This document shows, one piece after another, positions 33,385 through 46,156 of a DNA stretch of 64,000 nucleotides; position 1 is the stretch's first letter; each line of letters starts with the position of its first letter. The translations under genes and the position numbers were made by a program. The notes under the pieces are model-generated. The model was not told the DNA's origin. It ran no database searches and saw only the letters and a program-made list of their open reading frames with translations. The DNA lies in contig CM063259.1 of the NCBI GenBank assembly GCA_032158295.1, positions 12,272,075-12,336,074 on the forward strand, written 5' to 3'. Source of the stretch: Pycnopodia helianthoides. Lineage: Eukaryota > Echinodermata > Asteroidea > Forcipulatida > Asteriidae.

Positions 33385-33611
33385 AGCCCAATTTCATGGC
33401 TCTGCTTACTGTAATGGTGGCACCAAAAAAAACAAGCTTAATATAAGCGTATTTGTATAAGGAATTTTTGCTAGTATACCCGTGTACTGCACGTTACTGA
33501 GCATTTGTTTCGCCTGCACAGCTATCGCAAGAAAATTGGGGATTACCCTATAAAGCAGAAAATGTCGACTGTAAGAATTCCGAGGTAAGCAAAGACATGA
33601 AACTTGGCCCT
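33385..33611. mobile_element. Fold-back element, family A variant
   Basis: Left 'gcccaatttcatggctctgc', right 'gcaaagacatgaaacttggc'. Closest to 25759-26011. Confidence 0.6.
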
Positions 33612-34239
33612 GATCTTGAATTATTTCTAGCTACGCACCCAAGAAACTTTTTTTGTTCAGCGAAAATATCTTTGACGCCTGGCCAAGTGACATCACAACT
33701 TGCGGGGCCCATTTTCTCAAAGCGATTAAAGGTGATTAAAGCGCGAGATTTCAAATTGCAGTGTCCCTGGAGCAAAATGCAAAAAAAAGCTGATGGGTTT
33801 GTCATTTATTTTATTTTTTTTATTGAAAACAAGATTCGTCGGCATACTGGCGGCTATTAAAATATAAAACAAAGATGCATGTTTATTCCAACACAAATTT
33901 GTACATTGTATTTCCGCATTGTATATATGAAGAAGAAGAAAACAAAACATTTGCTGAAAATTGGAAGGTCATTATCATTGCTGGTGCACATTATTTAACT
34001 GAAGTAAGCGTGTGCAAGTGTGACAGCCAGAAGCATTTAATTTAAAGTGGCTTGATTGCACTCGCTGATGATTTACAAACCCCTAAAACCCTCAAAAATG
34101 TGTACCCTAGTTTTGCCTGATGTTAAGAGATTCGTAAAGGTCAATTGTTAGCAAGAAAGCACGCTAGGACTCAAAGAATGTCTCGTGATCCTGCCATTGC
34201 ACGGACATCTTTTGTTCTATGGTCCAAGCTTCGTTTGTA

Positions 34240-34374
34240 ATGTAGGCAATTTTTCATTGGTAGAGGGGCGCGTCTAAGAGAAAACATACTTTTTTTTCTG
34301 GGAAACATTTTAAGGGGCACCAACGCAGTGACCAAGAGCATAAAAGCAATTACCTCCATCTAGTATCAGACCTG
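34240..34374 (-). mobile_element. Fold-back repeat, family B
   Basis: Contains the reversed core 'aggggcaccaacgcagtgac' and 'gcaattacctccat', ending 'atcagacctg'. Confidence 0.5.
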
Positions 34375-34593
34375 CATTGTGTCCGCCTAGTTTAACAAAA
34401 TCAAATTACTTGGCTGACAAAATTTCACAGGGCCTAAGGAATTAAGTAAAAAAATTGAGCTCAAATTGGCAAGTGTGGCGTATTTTTCAAAATCATCCCC
34501 CCCCCCCTCACTTTTCAGCATGTACCTATGCCGGAACTGGTGGCTTGAATCTTTAAGTTACTTTACTCTTAGTACCTCCAAATCCTACGAAAT

Positions 34594-34764
34594 CCTGGTC
34601 CTAATTTCATAGAGCTGCTCAGCACAAAAAGATGCTATGCACAGAAAAAATTATAAAGTTCCCAGCGAAACTACTGTGTCACATGTACCGTTTGTGACTG
34701 GTATGCTGCTCATTTCTGCTTAGCAGAACATTCTGCTTAAGCAGCTCGATGAAAGTGGGCCCTG
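34594..34764. mobile_element. Fold-back element, family A
   Basis: Left 'ctaatttcatagagctgctc', right 'gcttaagcagctcgatgaaa' plus 'gtgggccctgg', with the usual 'gtgactggtatgctgctcat' interior. Confidence 0.75.
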
Positions 34765-37691
34765 GTTTGGCATGGTGTTTATGGATTGATACTGCATCAC
34801 CAAATGAGCACTGTTTGGCCTGGGTAAGGTTGACCAATCAGAACCTGTATTATCACTGAGTTGATTATGAATTTCCAAAAATAATAGATTGTATTGAATT
34901 CGCTTATATATATACAATCATGTATTTGTAATTTCTTCCTTTTTTTAAAGCATAGATTTGATGTGTACATACGTATATTTTTTGTTTCCTTTGGTATGAT
35001 TTTTGGTATGAAATATATCTTATGATTAACTGCAATGTAGCCCTTGTAATTTATTGTTAAAAATTATTTACTTAAAAATCACTACAAATTGCTATTCTTA
35101 CAAATATATCTTCATCCAAAATCATCTTCGACAAAACAAAAAAATGTTTGCATAGGTCTCGTTTTTGTCATTCAAATGTCACAGCAAATGAATTGCACAT
35201 TGCAAGGCACCAGTCTATTTCGGAATCGAGCCTCTCTTTGACGCTCATTGGCTTTTGCAGTATAAAATGAATAATGTCACCCATCTACATCTAGGTAAAC
35301 AAGAAAAGGGCACACCTGTTTCCTTATGATCATACCAAACCATAACATTAAAAACCCACAATGGAAAAGTATATGATGAGAAATGATTGTAGCATTAGTT
35401 AACAGGTTCATCAACCCACTCGATAACTCGGTTTAGTTACCTGGATTAAGATATTTTAACTAGGTTTCATAGTTTATAAAGTTAACATTAGGGTATTCAA
35501 ATTGTACGGTGCTTTTTATACACTCAGTGCATACTGGGTTCAGCCAATACATTTTGCATGATTTTATATAATGAGTGATGGAATTTGTAGAGGCATTTCT
35601 GGAAATTGTTCAAATTTTATGTTATAATTAAGTGTTTTTGTATACAAGAAACAAGCTCCACTTCTTATTTTTGTAATGGTTTTGTAACCCAAATATTCCT
35701 TTGTAACGCGCTATAAATGTTTACGTTGTTTGATTATATTGATTTTTATTTTTATTATCATTGTTGATTATTATTGTTACATTACACATTGCATTTTATG
35801 TGTGTGCATAGGCCTTGAGTTGTTTTTATACTTTATAACATAGTTGGTATTTTCCTTTTCTTGCAGTGGCCATCTTGAATTACTTCCATGCAAACTAACG
35901 AAATCAATCGGAGGCTAGTCTGAAATTAGACTGGTCCCCTTGTATTTGTTGATATATCACTACTATGGTGCTGCTTTGAGACACAGGGAACAAATCTACA
36001 AGTATTTGAAAATAGCCGACATAACCTCTCAAAAATTGAACAGTTTTCAAGAGATTTTTCTTAAGATGTGTTATTCGCAACTTGGGGTTTTTAGTAAGTA
36101 ACTGTATGTCGTCACCTTCACCGTTGACTTCGCAACATACCCCTTCATTCTTGACCTCACAACATAACCTTGCACCCAGCCTTCCCCCCTCCCTCCCACA
36201 CAGCTTATTCCCCCTAATTTTGAAGAGATACTCTGCTGCATCACATGCACAAACAAAAATGGGTGTCCGAACTTCATTCTTGCTGTCTTATAAAGTAGAT
36301 TTCTTTTTCTTTTGACCGTTTTCATTGATATTCATCAATCGATAAACAATTAGTAACAGCGCCTATACTCAGCTTCCGGAAGCTCAATGCAAGTTTTGTA
36401 GTGTATCTTGTTCGTTCGATCCTCAATTTTTATTTTGGAAGACTTAATGATGGTGGTCATTGGTTTGGTTTGTGTGTTCAGTTTGTTTCCTAATACCAAC
36501 AACTTTTTGTAAGATTCGTTATGGAGGCTTATTTTTTAGGATCTTTTCCATAAAAAGTCTAAGACAATGCTTAAATTTTAAGTTTTATGTAAGACAAAAA
36601 TTGCAGTGCACCCAAAATAGCAATGGTTCTATTGTTTCCCCATAATTTCATTTCAGGCTTATTGGGTTTTTTTTTCTGTTCCTCTTAATTTTGTAGGTAA
36701 TACTTTTGCTTTGTAGTATAAGGAGGGATTGTTTTCTTTTTATATCCATTCCAAGGCTGTACCTAATTTTTGTTATGGAATTATTGCTTATGAATAAAAA
36801 AAGGTTTACCAAGGTTTGTACATGTCAAAAATAAAAGTGTATCGCTCCGTCTAACAAGGATTGGAACTAACGAGCAAGGGACTTGTGCAAATTTCATTTC
36901 CCTAAACATGCCCAGTCACTCGAGCTGTTTTCGTCTGCTGTGTGGCAAACCGCTTATCGCGCCCCTCTTTTGTTTTATGATTATGACTTTGAAATAATTG
37001 TGATTGACTGCGAGGGGGCGGGGCACATTTTCGATTTGGATTATAACTATTAGTGTTAATGTCATCTACTAATGTAAACAGACCTGCAGGTCTCTCGTGT
37101 ATTAAAATTCATCTTTTTGTGGAACCTTGGGTACCAGCACACAATCAAGGACAATCCAACTGCAAAAAGGTACATTGAAGCATGAAGAAAGGAAATTTGA
37201 ATTTTGTCTTTATCGGCCACGCAAAACGCCTTTTGCCCGCAGCTTTCACACCCAACTCGCAGATTATAAATTTCACAAGCCACAAGAGGGCGCTTTTTCA
37301 TGCTATGCATCAATCCTGCTTTTTTTTAAATAAAAAGAAACGATCCCATTCTTGAAACGTTTGCCGTTTCCGAAACAAGTGACTTCGGCTACGGTTAAAG
37401 AACATGCCTTTGGTAACGCCGTTACTTCTGAAGTGTCATATAACAGTCGTCGTTAAGCGTTGTTTCTAACTGGTTTCTAATCCCCTGATCATAGGCCTAT
37501 CACAATCCTTAGAGACGATTATTGATCTGCGCCTTATAATGTGAATGGCCGTTCCTGCTCTATACAGAACATAAGTATCAGTCCCATAGTCAGTCTAACC
37601 TATCGTGTCAAAATTGTTAAATCTCTTTCTATTGTAATTTAGAGACAGAAGGACCACCCCGAATGATTCCAAAGCCGTAATATTTTTTTAA

Positions 37692-38107
37692 AGGCACTGG
37701 ACACTATTGGTAATTACTCAAAATAATTGTTAGCATAAAACTTACTTGGTAACGAACATAGCAATGGAGAGCTGTTGATAGTATAAAACAATGTGAGAAA
37801 CGGCTCCCTCTGAAGTAACGTATAAAACATTGGGAGAAACGGCTCCCTCTGAAGTAACGTAGTTTTTGAGAAAGAAGTAATTTCTCAGTAAAATATTTGA
37901 ATTGATTTTGAGACCTGACGTGAGGTCTCGAAATCAAGCATCTGAAAGCACACAACTTCATGTAACAAGGGTGTTTTTTAATTCTCTCAACTTCGACGAC
38001 CAATTGAGTTAAAATTTTCACAGGTTTGTTATTTTGTGCATAATTATGTTGAGTTACACCAAGTGAGAAGACTGGTCTTTGACAATTGCCATAGGTGTCC
38101 AGTGTCT
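37692..38107. mobile_element. TTAA-flanked MITE, intact ends
   Basis: Starts 'aggcactggacactattggt' and ends with the near reverse complement 'cataggtgtccagtgtct'; TTAA borders both sides (37688-37691, 38108-38111). Inside is a hairpin 'gattttgagacct/aggtctcgaaatc' and a 40-bp direct duplication ('gagaaacggctccctctgaa' at 37796 and 37836). No ORF. Relatives lie at 20890, 22019 and 45778. Confidence 0.85.
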
Positions 38108-38379
38108 TTAACTGTTTGTTTTTGTATTGTCAAACGCGTTACGTTGTCAACATTATACATTTTAATATTAATATTAATGTCTCAACCACATGGTACATTA
38201 CTGGTCAGCTCCTATACCATAAGATCGTAAGCTGAACCATGCCGCACGTCCTAGAGGGGGTGTCAATCGACAGGAGACAGTGATTTGGCTTTAAAAAGGC
38301 AAGACAAAACTCTGCCAGCCTCTTTTGTTATACAAATTTGGTCTGTCAATTGTCAATGGTAGATGAACCACATTATAAA

Positions 38380-38401
38380 AATTAATTAATTAATTAATTA
38401 A
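38380..38401. repeat. (TTAA)n microsatellite
   Basis: Five tetranucleotide copies of 'attaattaattaatta' type. It is also a cluster of potential TTAA insertion sites. Confidence 0.8.
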
Positions 38402-39282
38402 GCTCAAGTTTACCCAGGCAATACTTGGACGATGAAACAACATAGTTGAAGAAATCTTTGGGGGAAAATGCAAAACAAACCCTTTTAACTTACGGGAAAA
38501 AACTTGTCGGCATGTGCTGGCACTGTAGTGTAGTTTTCGTTTGTCCCAAACAGGTGCCTCGTTTTTGAGGGTTTTATCTTTATGATATTAAATTCAAGAG
38601 TTGCCCCTGATACTCAAAAGTATTGTAACCTGGTTTTACGGGTGCACATGGTACCGACAGCGTAGAATTATGTGGTAAAAACCAATGTCATGAAATCGGC
38701 TGCAGATATTATAAGGACTGAAAACCCAATTTATCCACATTGTGAGGGGCTCCGTCCGAGATAGACTTTCATGTCGTGAGTGTGACATTTTAGCACCTTT
38801 TGGCTCAGGAATGTGAAGGCGTAAAAGTTGCGGACACCGATTTTATAACACTACTTCCTCTTTCTTCCGGAAAACAAACGTACATTTTTATAATAGATCC
38901 TTGAAAATAATGATTAGGGTACCACACAAAGTAGTGTGTGTACTATGTTTTTTTTATAATGCCTTTCAAAAATGCCTTATCATAATTGGGTGTAATAGAC
39001 CCTTTGCGTTGGATGCTATCTTTGATGAAGCGTGCACGCGTGAAGAGCCATTGGCTTTACCGTGCGTGTGTTCGTGGGTGCACGTTTCCATTGTTTTTCA
39101 GCAAAGATGGAGATCAATTAAGTTCAGGGGCAATCCATCTATAATGCATGCACTGCCGCTCCATAATCACAAAGTGCAATCCGAACTATTCGATTACATG
39201 AGGCGAATACGAGTGAAATAGAAAAGCCAGAATTCACCGAGTGATTATCCTCTGCGACGATAAATGAAAGAAATACATGTTC

Positions 39283-39319
39283 CACAAAGATCAGTCATTT
39301 GAAATGAATGATCTTTGTG
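39283..39319. repeat. Hairpin, 17-bp arms
   Basis: 'cacaaagatcagtcatt', three bases, then 'aatgaatgatctttgtg', complementary except one position. The upstream segment (gaaaagccaga, gtgattatc) is shared with 15070-15110. Confidence 0.65.
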
Positions 39320-39539
39320 CACGGATAAAGGTTATAACATCACACTCTTTGTTGGTATGGATGGACCAATCAGATCCGAGGATTCAAGTTTGCTTTTAAT
39401 GACTTATGATGATAATAGTAATACTTTATTTACAAATATTATATTGACGACTTAAAATTAGATACGACAAATTAATACTTCAGTTCCATGAGCTAAACGA
39501 CAATAAAGACAAGAAAAATAGAAGACGGTGACAACCTCT

Positions 39540-40160
39540 GTCATTATTTTACGCTTCATCTCGTACTGTCATTCCACATTCTGTCTCTTTCACCAAATGT
39601 TCAATAAATACACACGAGACTTGCACAGTCTGTTCTATAGATAGTTCCCAGTAGACGCCATCTTTACGGGCAAATTGCATTTTGGCTTGCAGGTGCGTCA
39701 AACGCTCAACTTATTAACGCAGCCGCGTTGTTCACTGACCAATCCTGCAATGAGTTTCGTGAAATGCGCGCGTGTTGCACGCCGTTCTCACACGAAACGC
39801 ACGACTGTTTGTTCTAAACTGCCCGTAAAGATGGCCGATTTACGTCACACTGCAACCTATCTATAGGTGATGACCGTGCGTGAACTAAACGTGACGTCAT
39901 CATAATCAAATTCAAACAAAGTGCACGACGAGTCTTTCTCCTTAACCAAAAAAGTTCGAATACGCGCGAGACTTGCACGGTCGGTCTATTCTATAACGAC
40001 CGTGCGTGAACCAAAACAAGACGTCATTAAAATCCCATTCAAATAAAGTGCACAAGTCTGTCTCCTTCACCCAAAATGTTTGAATACGCGCGAGACTTGC
40101 ACGGTTTATTCTAGATGATGACCGTGCGTGAACCAACACAAGACGTCATCCTTTAATGAT
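39540..40160. repeat. Tandem array, ~125-bp unit, interrupted by a MITE
   Basis: 'gaccgtgcgtgaac' occurs at about 39872, 39998 and 40120, and 'gagacttgcac' upstream of each junction. The first unit is split by the element at 39635-39866. Units contain 'tgacgtcat' or 'gacgtcat', CRE-like octamers, though no regulated gene is near. Confidence 0.7.
39635..39866. mobile_element. GC-rich MITE inserted in tandem array
   Basis: Left 'ctatagatag' and 'gccatctttacgggcaaatt' are matched inverted on the right by 'aactgcccgtaaagatggcc' and 'ctatctatag'. The subterminal spacing differs slightly between the arms. Its body is richer in CpG than the surrounding DNA. Confidence 0.75.
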
Positions 40161-41771
40161 AGAAAATGATATAATCACGCAAGGAAGGGCCCGTGAATAT
40201 TCAAACGATCGGCCTGTGGTTAGTTAAGCTCCTTTTAAAAAAACGTTCTCCCTTCTTATTTATTGATTATTATGTCATCCGTGACTTAGGAAAATCCACC
40301 ACTCGTTTCAGGGCTCCGCCCGGCGCCCTATTGATTCGTATTAGTTTTGTTAGAACTATAATAGCGCATTGAGATTGGTGGGATAGATCTATTATCGGCT
40401 CCATGGATTACAAGGAGTGGAACACACCGAATAATCAAGTGAGGGCGCAACAGTTTCAGTCGCCGACGACTATTTCATAACTTTTATTCTGCCCCCAAAA
40501 TGACGTGTTTCGTGAATAAACGCAACTCTAAAAACAGAAACAGCCAAGGTTTCACAAAAATTCCAGTGACATGTAACCAAACTTTATTCAATCTTAATAT
40601 CTCGGTAAGAACGCGTAAAAATGAGCACTGCAGTTAATTGAAACTAAAAATAAAGTCTGAACCAATTTTACCTATTAAAAGTTGTATACAGTGATGTGCT
40701 CATTTTTATGTTATCTCGTCTATTCCATTCAACAATTTTTGTTTTGTATCCGTGTTCTTTTGGTTTACCTCAATGGAAATTACCCAAGGTAAGCAGAAAA
40801 ATTAAGTAACTAAACATTTTTCTTATGTAGTTTTCAAGAGGGGCTCCAAGGTCAGTTTTGTGAGGCACTCATTTTTCAATAGATAGAGTCCTCATGGCAG
40901 GGGTGGGGTGGGGGGGGGGTAAAAAATCTTTAACCTAACGTTGAAATGTTGTAAAATTTCATTTTTGATGCTCTTTCAGAGCGAAAATTTGAAACATAAT
41001 GTCATCGGACATACAAGCAACAAATGGGTATGACGTTCTAAAGGGAATTTTTGCACAATTTGAAAGGTCAAACTCAATGCCGTTTCGATTCAACATCATT
41101 AAATTTCAGGAATGAACTAAAACGTACTACTATACAATGTGGCGTCATTTTACACCGTTTCAACCCGCGGTTATATTCTTTCTTTCCCATTTCACGAGGA
41201 CTCTATCTTTTTGAAAATCAGTAAATCAATCGGTGAACACCTCTTTTAATACTGGAAAGGAAACAAAATCGTAATTTTGTTTTCGAAAAACAAAAGTTAA
41301 TGCGAAACTTTCAGTCACAGCTTTTGTTTCAAGATCAATCAATAGAGGGCGTTTCCGATCACGCAAAACTCGGAACTTATAATTGGCATGAAGGGGAGAT
41401 TCTGTTATTTTTCTCCACAGACTAGAAACGCTCCCTCTACGATAAGATCTCTAAACGAGGTCATTCTTAACATGGCAAAGCCATCCCAGAGGGTCAAAGC
41501 TTAGTCAATGTAATGGATTATGGGATTATTATGACCTGTTCTCCTCTCTCTCTCGCTCTTGCTTGAAAGGCAATGTACCGATACATTATCTCCTGGATTA
41601 TAGCGAACAGTTTATTCTGCTATTCAACTGTTTTAATTAGTGATTAACCGTTAGACCCAGGTAAACCCATCCCGTTAACCCGCATTGAATTAACCGAGAA
41701 CCCAAGTTTCCTCTTCTCCAAGTATAACCATGGTATGACTTTACCAGGAGATTGTTGTTGACCAATGGTGT

Positions 41772-42101
41772 TTTTAAAAAAGTAGACTGTTGAAGAATTA
41801 CGGTGCTTCCTCAAATAAACGTGGCAAAATAAGGGTTTTGTTACGAAGTTGTTACTACCCGGTTTTGTGTTGTTGGTGCATATCGTGTCTAGATTACCCA
41901 ATAGATAGAGAAAAAAAACCTTTAAAAAAAGTAGACTGTTGAAGAATTACGGTGCTTCCTCAAATAAACGTGGCAAAATAAGGTTTTTGTTACAAGGGAT
42001 GAAACAAAAACTACTGTTAAAAGGTTTTTTTTCTCTCTCATCTATTGGGTAATCTAGACACGATATGCACCAACAACACAAAACCGGGCAGTAACAACTT
42101 C
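41772..42101. repeat. Large inverted repeat with embedded direct repeat
   Basis: Arms 41844-41924 and 42019-42101 (about 80 bp) are near-perfect reverse complements, for example 'gtgtctagattacccaatag' against 'ctattgggtaatctagacac'. The loop holds a second copy (41923-41994) of the segment that precedes the left arm (41772-41844), 'agtagactgttgaagaatta'. This is the pattern of an inverted duplication. Confidence 0.85.
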
Positions 42102-42931
42102 AGTTCAAACTTTGGTCCTGTATCGTTTTTAAACAAAATTATTTCTTTCTTTCCTTAACATACACACAATTCTCCGGGGGGCTTCCATTCGTCTTCCTTT
42201 GCCGCGCTGGTTTATTAGAAAGATCGGATCAAAAACCGGAACAGTGCCCGGATCCCCTTTCGCCCAAAATGAGGGTCGAGAAATAAAGGAGGCTGCGAAA
42301 TCCCGATGGTCTTACAGCTTATGGATTTGCAACAAGCTTTGCATGTGAAAGGAGGTATTTAGCGGGCCCTCTGTTGTACACTGCTCCTAGCGGGCCAGGA
42401 TTATTGCACAAGCTATTCAATCAAGAACTGACCAATCAGGGTAAAGCCGAAAAAATTGGCGGATTCACAACTATTTTACAGGGGGCTAAATACTGTAATG
42501 ATATTTGACAAAACAATTATTGGTTTTATACGATTATTTACCTAACATTTGATAATATTTCTTCCTAGAAAATTAATAAGTAATATTTTTAGGTACTCAT
42601 GAGTTTGGTAAAGTTTTTTTTAGACTGGACAGAAATACAGTTTATTTACTAAAGTATTTGTCCCTCATCAGAGTTCCCCCTCTGTAATAATGGTAAAATC
42701 TTCTCCCAGCATGAGCACCCATCGTTTATCGACAAACGACTCGTCCGTGCATTGCATACATTGCAAGTGTGTTGCTAGCTTTTCAGCCACGAAAACGTAT
42801 ACGGCCCATTGGATTTGTGTTATGCTATGCTCTGCGCACAGCAATGTGAATGGGAAGATCGACGATTTTGGGGACGAACCCCTGTAAATATCATGAATTT
42901 CTGTAGATTTTTTAGCGTCCAGAAAGGGAAA

Positions 42932-43051
42932 ATGTCAAGATTGAAGTGTTTAGCGTTGCTGGGAGTTCTTCTTGGGACAATACGAACTACACATGGCAGT
43001 ATTTTGGAGGCCCAATGTAGGGCGAGATGTTACAGCTCTACATCTTTACAC
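42932..43051 (+). CDS. Putative secreted protein, first coding exon (signal peptide)
   Basis: ATG at 42932 opens 40 codons ending at a consensus donor (cac|gtgagt, GT at 43052-43053), phase 0. Residues 1-22 form a classic signal peptide: MSRLK, hydrophobic CLALLGVLLGT, then IRTTHG as cleavage region. The mature start SILEAQCRARCYSS has a CxxRC motif. Anosmin-1 (KAL1/ANOS1) begins similarly after its signal peptide (ARCASRC), which makes that family a possibility, but 18 residues cannot establish it and I recognise no downstream exon. The frame is also open upstream to about 42809, so an earlier Met is possible; I prefer 42932 because it gives the clean signal peptide and has A at -3. Confidence 0.45.
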
Positions 43052-45597
43052 GTGAGTTGCATTACATCTTATTTTGTGCAGTGAATTATGGTTGGACATG
43101 TTGAACCGACCGACCGCGGCGGAGCTAGCTACCTTCACGACCACCACTTTTTGTAGAATTCGTTGTTTGTGTCTGATCACTTCTGTGTTACCATTACTTT
43201 TACTTTTAGCCAGTCATAAAGAAATGTGCAACTCTATGTTCTTCTGCAAAGATAAATAACTGTCCGTAGTTGCGTACTTAAATTTACCGTATTCATTTTC
43301 AGCAGACGACAGAATACTGCCACTAAAGTGCCAGTGCCAAGCAATGTATAGCATGCATTCGGCATTCTAAACAAAATGGCTCTTTTTGCCACTGTGGAAA
43401 GATTTGCTGTTGAAAACCATACCAACATCAAACCTGGCTACAGTATAACCACATTTTGTTATTTATTGGATCATGTGGCATTTTGTCACTACTCATTTTG
43501 ACTTCCAATTAATTGCGACAATTTGTAAATATTGTTAACATTTAATTGTTTTACAAATTGAAAAGGGACTGTCATTTCAATTATGAGTACTGTAGTAAGT
43601 GTAACCGAAACGGTCATATTTTTTTTTTTTAAATATACATGACAATTTTTATTTGATATCCTTTCTTTTATTTGCTTTTGGCAAGGAAAATCATTTAGAT
43701 TTTGTTTGTTTTTTAATAACACAGCCTCCAGTTTTTCACTCCTCACCAAAATATGGGCTACCAAAAATAATAAATTATTCACCTAGATTAAATAATGTTT
43801 GTAATCATAAGTAAAAAAAGAGAGTTAAAAAACGAAACAAAAGTAATGGACAGATGCTACATTCTTGCCAAATAATTTGCTGTGCTGGCTATATTATAAT
43901 AATGTAAATCAAAAACCTCTGCAGTCGGTCTTGAGAGTACACTGTACATGTTTTTATATATTTTATAAATCCTGGTATTGTACTAAATTGACTTGTTGGA
44001 ACTTACAATCGAATGGCACAGTTGCCGTTTCTGCCAAGAGATTCAAATGTGAAAGCAAAAACCATCATTCCGTCAATCATAGAGTGTTCTCATGTAATAC
44101 TAGTGGTCAACTTTTGAAAATCAGCTGAAGGCTTGAACAAATTCTCTCCACGATTGTCAGAAAAGGTTAAGGGCAAACCCACAACATCAGAGGGCAGTCG
44201 GGTTCAGGGCAGGGAGAATAACTAACAGAATGGAGCTAAATATCCCTGATTCCTTTTCAAAAGATGTTTCGTTACGATGATACCATGGAGGGTGATGTTG
44301 CACACTCGCTATCGAATCGACCCAAGTATAGTTGGGGTTGCACAGCCACTATCGAATCGACCATAGTATAGTTGGGGTTGGAACTTACCAATATTGTGAA
44401 AGCAAATTACAATTTTACTAGTTGGGTGGATGGTTGGTGCAGAACAGTGATATAACAAGGGAAGAAGCTGAATGACCCTCAGAAAGAACCCATGGAGTTT
44501 GGTATGCCAGCATTTAGTGCCTTGCCTTGGGGGCCACTTCAGTGATATCAAATTTCCTTACTACTATGATTATCTTGGATGTATTCCAGGTTCAGAGCAG
44601 GGAGGAAAGTGTCTTCCTCAATGCCCTGTGCCTCTACTAATATACCCTGTGCCCCAGTTGAGAATCTTGTAAACCTTCTACATTGTAATAGTTCGTTATT
44701 TTCATCCACATCCAAATATCTCAAGAGTCATGAGTGATTGTTTTAAATGTTTGATTAAGTGATGGACTGATTGGATGCCTTCAAAAAAGTGTAGTAAAAG
44801 GAAAGAAGTTATTCTGTGGGCTGATGACTATCTGTATGTACTCAATCTCAAAGATTATTAATTTATATTTGATGTTCACTTTGATTTTAATAATCACTTT
44901 TTGGTTTCTCTAAGCAATGATAAGTGTCTTCCTGTTTAGATATTAGCTTATTCCTCAGCACGCCAATGTTTCACGCAAACAGCGCATCTAACAGCTTAAG
45001 TAGTTACGTGTCACAGCATTTTCAGGGAGGTCATTTGAATTTCAAGCGTCCTTGGTTCTCTGTGTTCCTCAGTCTCCCCCAAATATCCCTGATCCGTGAT
45101 CTATTACAAATTTTTTGAAAGTACGACAAAATCCCTCACCAAGGGAGATAAGGATTTGGTGGTTAAATTCTTGCCAAGACCCATCTGTTTTAATCTCTTA
45201 ATACCGAATCCTTTTCAGGGATTACCATGCTGGATGGATTAGTATCCACTTGGTAGGGATTTGTTCGGTAAGAAGGATTTGGATGACACCACAAAATTGT
45301 TAGAAATGAGAGTAATTATCACAGATGTAATTTTCAGGGATTTTGTTGACTGGTAGATTTAAATTTGTCAACGAGGGAACGGTGTATTGTTTGTTGTAAA
45401 CTGCCAAATCTTTTCAGCCAAAACACAATAGCGATGAATTACAAAATGGTTCAAATTTATGTTTCATGTATTTAGTGTGTTCAGAAACGTTGAACAATTT
45501 CCTTAAACTACAATGTAGGTTTGGTGTAACATCATGGTTCTGTAATCTTTCATGGTTTTAAGAATCTTTATCCAGTTGCTGGTCTGCAGCAAAACCC

Positions 45598-45755
45598 AGG
45601 CCTGATGCTTCGTTTTTGAAACGGCAATGGCGCCAAGGTGTTTTCTCCTTGGTAAAGGGCACCTCTATGAGGAAATTTTATTTTCTATGGATTATTTCAA
45701 GGGGAACTAAGGCAATGACCGCGGATAACGGAGGCAGTTGCCTCCATTGTCTCCA
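45598..45755 (-). mobile_element. Fold-back repeat, family B
   Basis: Starts 'aggcctgatgcttcg' and carries the reversed core 'aggggaactaaggcaatgac' and 'acggaggcagttgcctccat', nearly collinear with 19025-19203. Confidence 0.65.
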
Positions 45756-45777
45756 AAGTTTGGTTACATTGGGTTAA

Positions 45778-46156
45778 AGGGAAGGTACACGATTGGTAAT
45801 GGTAATCACTCTAAAAATTAATGACAATAAAAACTGACTTGGTTAGAAGTACAGCAACTTTTGATAGTATAAAGCATTTTGAGAGATACTTCAATTCAAA
45901 ATAATGTGGATATGGAAAAATCTGTAAGATTTTATCCTCCAAAATTTGAATCTGAGCAGAAACGTTTCTCAGATCGTGTATTCCTATTAGGGATTATTCT
46001 TTATGTGTGGACATATTCGCTGCAAATTTTTGGGATATTTAAAAAATGCAACCACCTTTTGAAATGAAATTTGCACAGGTTAGTTTTATTGTATATACAT
46101 TTATATAGGTTTAAAAACAATCAAACAGTCCCAAAAACCAAAGGTGGACTTTGCCT
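45778..46156. mobile_element. TTAA-flanked MITE, diverged
   Basis: Begins 'agggaaggtacacgattgg'; the end 'aaaggtggactttgcct' is its approximate inverse; TTAA lies at 45774-45777 and 46157-46160. The interior is largely unlike 37692 but shares 'gatagtataaagcattttg'. Confidence 0.65.

Larger units (their letters stand above)
31626..42600. other. GTPase 3' flank and intergenic repeats
   Basis: The GTPase 3' UTR starts here but its poly(A) site cannot be fixed; AATAAA-like motifs near 32525 and 32536 lie in an A-rich repeat tract. Beyond it I see no supported gene: the stretch holds family A elements (32291, 33385, 34594), a TTAA MITE (37692), a (TTAA)n microsatellite (38380-38401), a tandem array with an inserted MITE (39540-40160) and a long inverted repeat (41844-42101). 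Confidence 0.45.

Noticed and set aside
38901..39221. Plus-strand 106-residue frame
   Set aside because: Overlaps repeat sequence related to other elements; no family motif or splice support.
44570..44670. Cys-containing frame (GSEQGGKCLPQC) as a second exon of the secreted gene
   Set aside because: Acceptor is fair but no donor or homology supports it; upstream DNA is repeat-like.
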